Both the position numbers and the translations under genes were made by a program. Shown here one piece after another: positions 63,110-64,000 of a DNA stretch of 64,000 bases (position 1 is the stretch's first letter; each line of letters opens with the position of its first letter). Origin of the DNA: Lachnospiraceae bacterium (GTDB lineage Bacteria > Bacillota_A > Clostridia > Lachnospirales > Lachnospiraceae); the NCBI GenBank assembly GCA_004556565.1, contig SFGN01000002.1:62001-126000 (forward strand), written 5' to 3'. Below the pieces are notes generated by a model. It was not told where the DNA came from, searched no databases, and saw only the letters and a program-made list of their open reading frames with translations.

Positions 63110-64000
63110 AAGCATTATTGGCACCGCTTCAGGAACTTGCGGACTATCGGGAAATTATGCGGATTCGGAAAAAAGAATATGGGATGCTTCAGATCGCGGG
63201 CTGCGTTAATTCGCAGAAAACTCATATGATGTGTGCGTTCGGGGAAGGATGCCGATACCGGCTGCTTGTATTTTCCGATGACGAGAAGGCAAAACAGGTG
63301 ATGGAGGAATACCGGTTTCTTGATGACCGGGTATATGATTATCCGGCAAAAGACCTGCTGTTTTATCATGCGGATATCAAGGGAAAATATCTTTTGAGCC
63401 GCCGGATGGAGGTGCTGCGTGTCCTGTCGGAGTGCAGGAGAAATGAACAAGACGGTGATGGCGGAATCACTGTAATCACGACAGCGGATGCTTTTCTGGA
63501 CGGTCTGGCTCCTTTGAATATGATGGAAAGCTGTCGTGTACACCTGGAAACCGGAGATACACTGAATTTTTCATCACTTCAGGAAAAACTTTCATCTATG
63601 GGATATGAGAGAGAGGCACAGATTGAAGGACCGGGGCAGTTTGCTGTCCGGGGCGGAATCCTGGACATTTATCCGCTGACAGAAGAATTTCCTGTGCGAG
63701 TGGAGTTGTGGGGGGACGAGATTGATTCGATCCGTACTTTTGATGTGGAAAGCCAGCGCTCCATAGAAAATATGGACGAGATCAATGTTTATCCGGCAGA
63801 TGAACAGGTTAAAGGTGATTTTACGCCCTGCTCCTTTCTGGATTATTTTCCGCCGGAGGAAACTCTGCTGATGCTGGATGAGCCGCTGCGATTGAGAGAA
63901 CAGATGGAAGCAGTTTCGGAAGAATATCTGAACAGTCGGTCCGGCAGAGAAGCAGCCGGGGCAGTTGGGGCTGATGATGATCTTACGGTTTTTTCACCGG
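63106..64000 (+). CDS. mfd: Transcription-repair coupling factor Mfd, N-terminal part
   Basis: Partial: 298 codons to the window edge, from GTG 63106 (GTGA overlap with pth). The segment VRGGILDIYPLTEEFPVRVELWGDEIDSIRTFD, here given in two blocks VRGGILDIYP and VELWGDEIDSIRTFD, is the UvrB-like N-terminal domain of Mfd. The helicase and RNA polymerase-binding parts lie beyond the window. Mfd removes stalled RNA polymerase and recruits UvrA. pth-mfd is the usual order in Firmicutes. Confidence 0.95.
   Translation, partial: MKALLAPLQELADYREIMRIRKKEYGMLQIAGCVNSQKTHMMCAFGEGCRYRLLVFSDDEKAKQVMEEYRFLDDRVYDYPAKDLLFYHADIKGKYLLSRRMEVLRVLSECRRNEQDGDGGITVITTADAFLDGLAPLNMMESCRVHLETGDTLNFSSLQEKLSSMGYEREAQIEGPGQFAVRGGILDIYPLTEEFPVRVELWGDEIDSIRTFDVESQRSIENMDEINVYPADEQVKGDFTPCSFLDYFPPEETLLMLDEPLRLREQMEAVSEEYLNSRSGREAAGAVGADDDLTVFSP

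Overview
The window comes from a spore-forming Clostridia, most likely a Lachnospiraceae gut bacterium. The reasons are moderate GC, a division and cell-wall (dcw) cluster running straight into spoIIGA-sigE, a sigG gene, a cotJ spore-coat operon, SLH-anchored surface proteins and Gram-positive promoters and ribosome sites. The genus cannot be fixed from the sequence alone.

Layout. (1) 1-2423, minus strand: the N-terminal part of a secreted multidomain glycosidase (endonuclease/exonuclease/phosphatase fold, FIVAR-like, LamG-like, GH20-type domains), with a frameshift right after its signal peptide. (2) 2.9-9.3 kb: two large SLH-anchored proteins, one with a transglutaminase-like domain and one with a CotH-kinase-like domain. 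(3) 9.4-29.5 kb: a rhamnose-polysaccharide locus. It holds all four dTDP-L-rhamnose genes (rfbA, rfbB, rfbC, and an rmlD-type domain fused to a second SDR), two RgpF-type proteins, two GT2 enzymes, a polysaccharide pyruvyltransferase-family protein, an acyltransferase-3, an MBOAT/DHHW O-acetylation pair and a TagGH/Wzm-Wzt-type exporter. (4) 29.9-37.4 kb: four more SLH proteins (glucosaminidase, Ig-like, subtilisin-like protease, GH25 lysozyme) and a GtrA protein. (5) 37.5-43.1 kb: cotJABC on the minus strand, a decayed sortase, tRNA-Pro, asnB, a DegV protein and a small membrane protein. (6) 43.5-55.8 kb: mraZ-rsmH-ftsL-pbp-pbp-mraY-murD-ftsW-divIB-ftsZ. (7) 56.1-60.7 kb: spoIIGA-sigE, a putP symporter, then sigG. 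(8) 60.8-64 kb: a phosphoglycolate phosphatase-like gene, two small genes, pth and the start of mfd.

How it may fit together (inference). SLH domains are known to bind pyruvylated secondary cell-wall polysaccharide, and in Bacillus anthracis O-acetylation of that polymer also matters. Here six SLH proteins flank a locus able to make, pyruvylate, acetylate and export a rhamnose-rich polymer, so ligand and ligand-binding proteins appear to be encoded together. A nearby sortase has decayed.

The most unusual signal is non-coding. A roughly 160-bp element with terminal inverted repeats close to GTAACAGTTCAGC occurs six times, plus an 85-bp relative. Two copies are flanked by perfect 8-bp direct repeats and a third by a 7-of-8 match, as expected for a MITE. 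Several copies sit inside or beside the dcw and sporulation operons. A second family of short A/T-armed hairpins (five copies) shows compensatory arm changes. No transposase, CRISPR array or prophage was seen.
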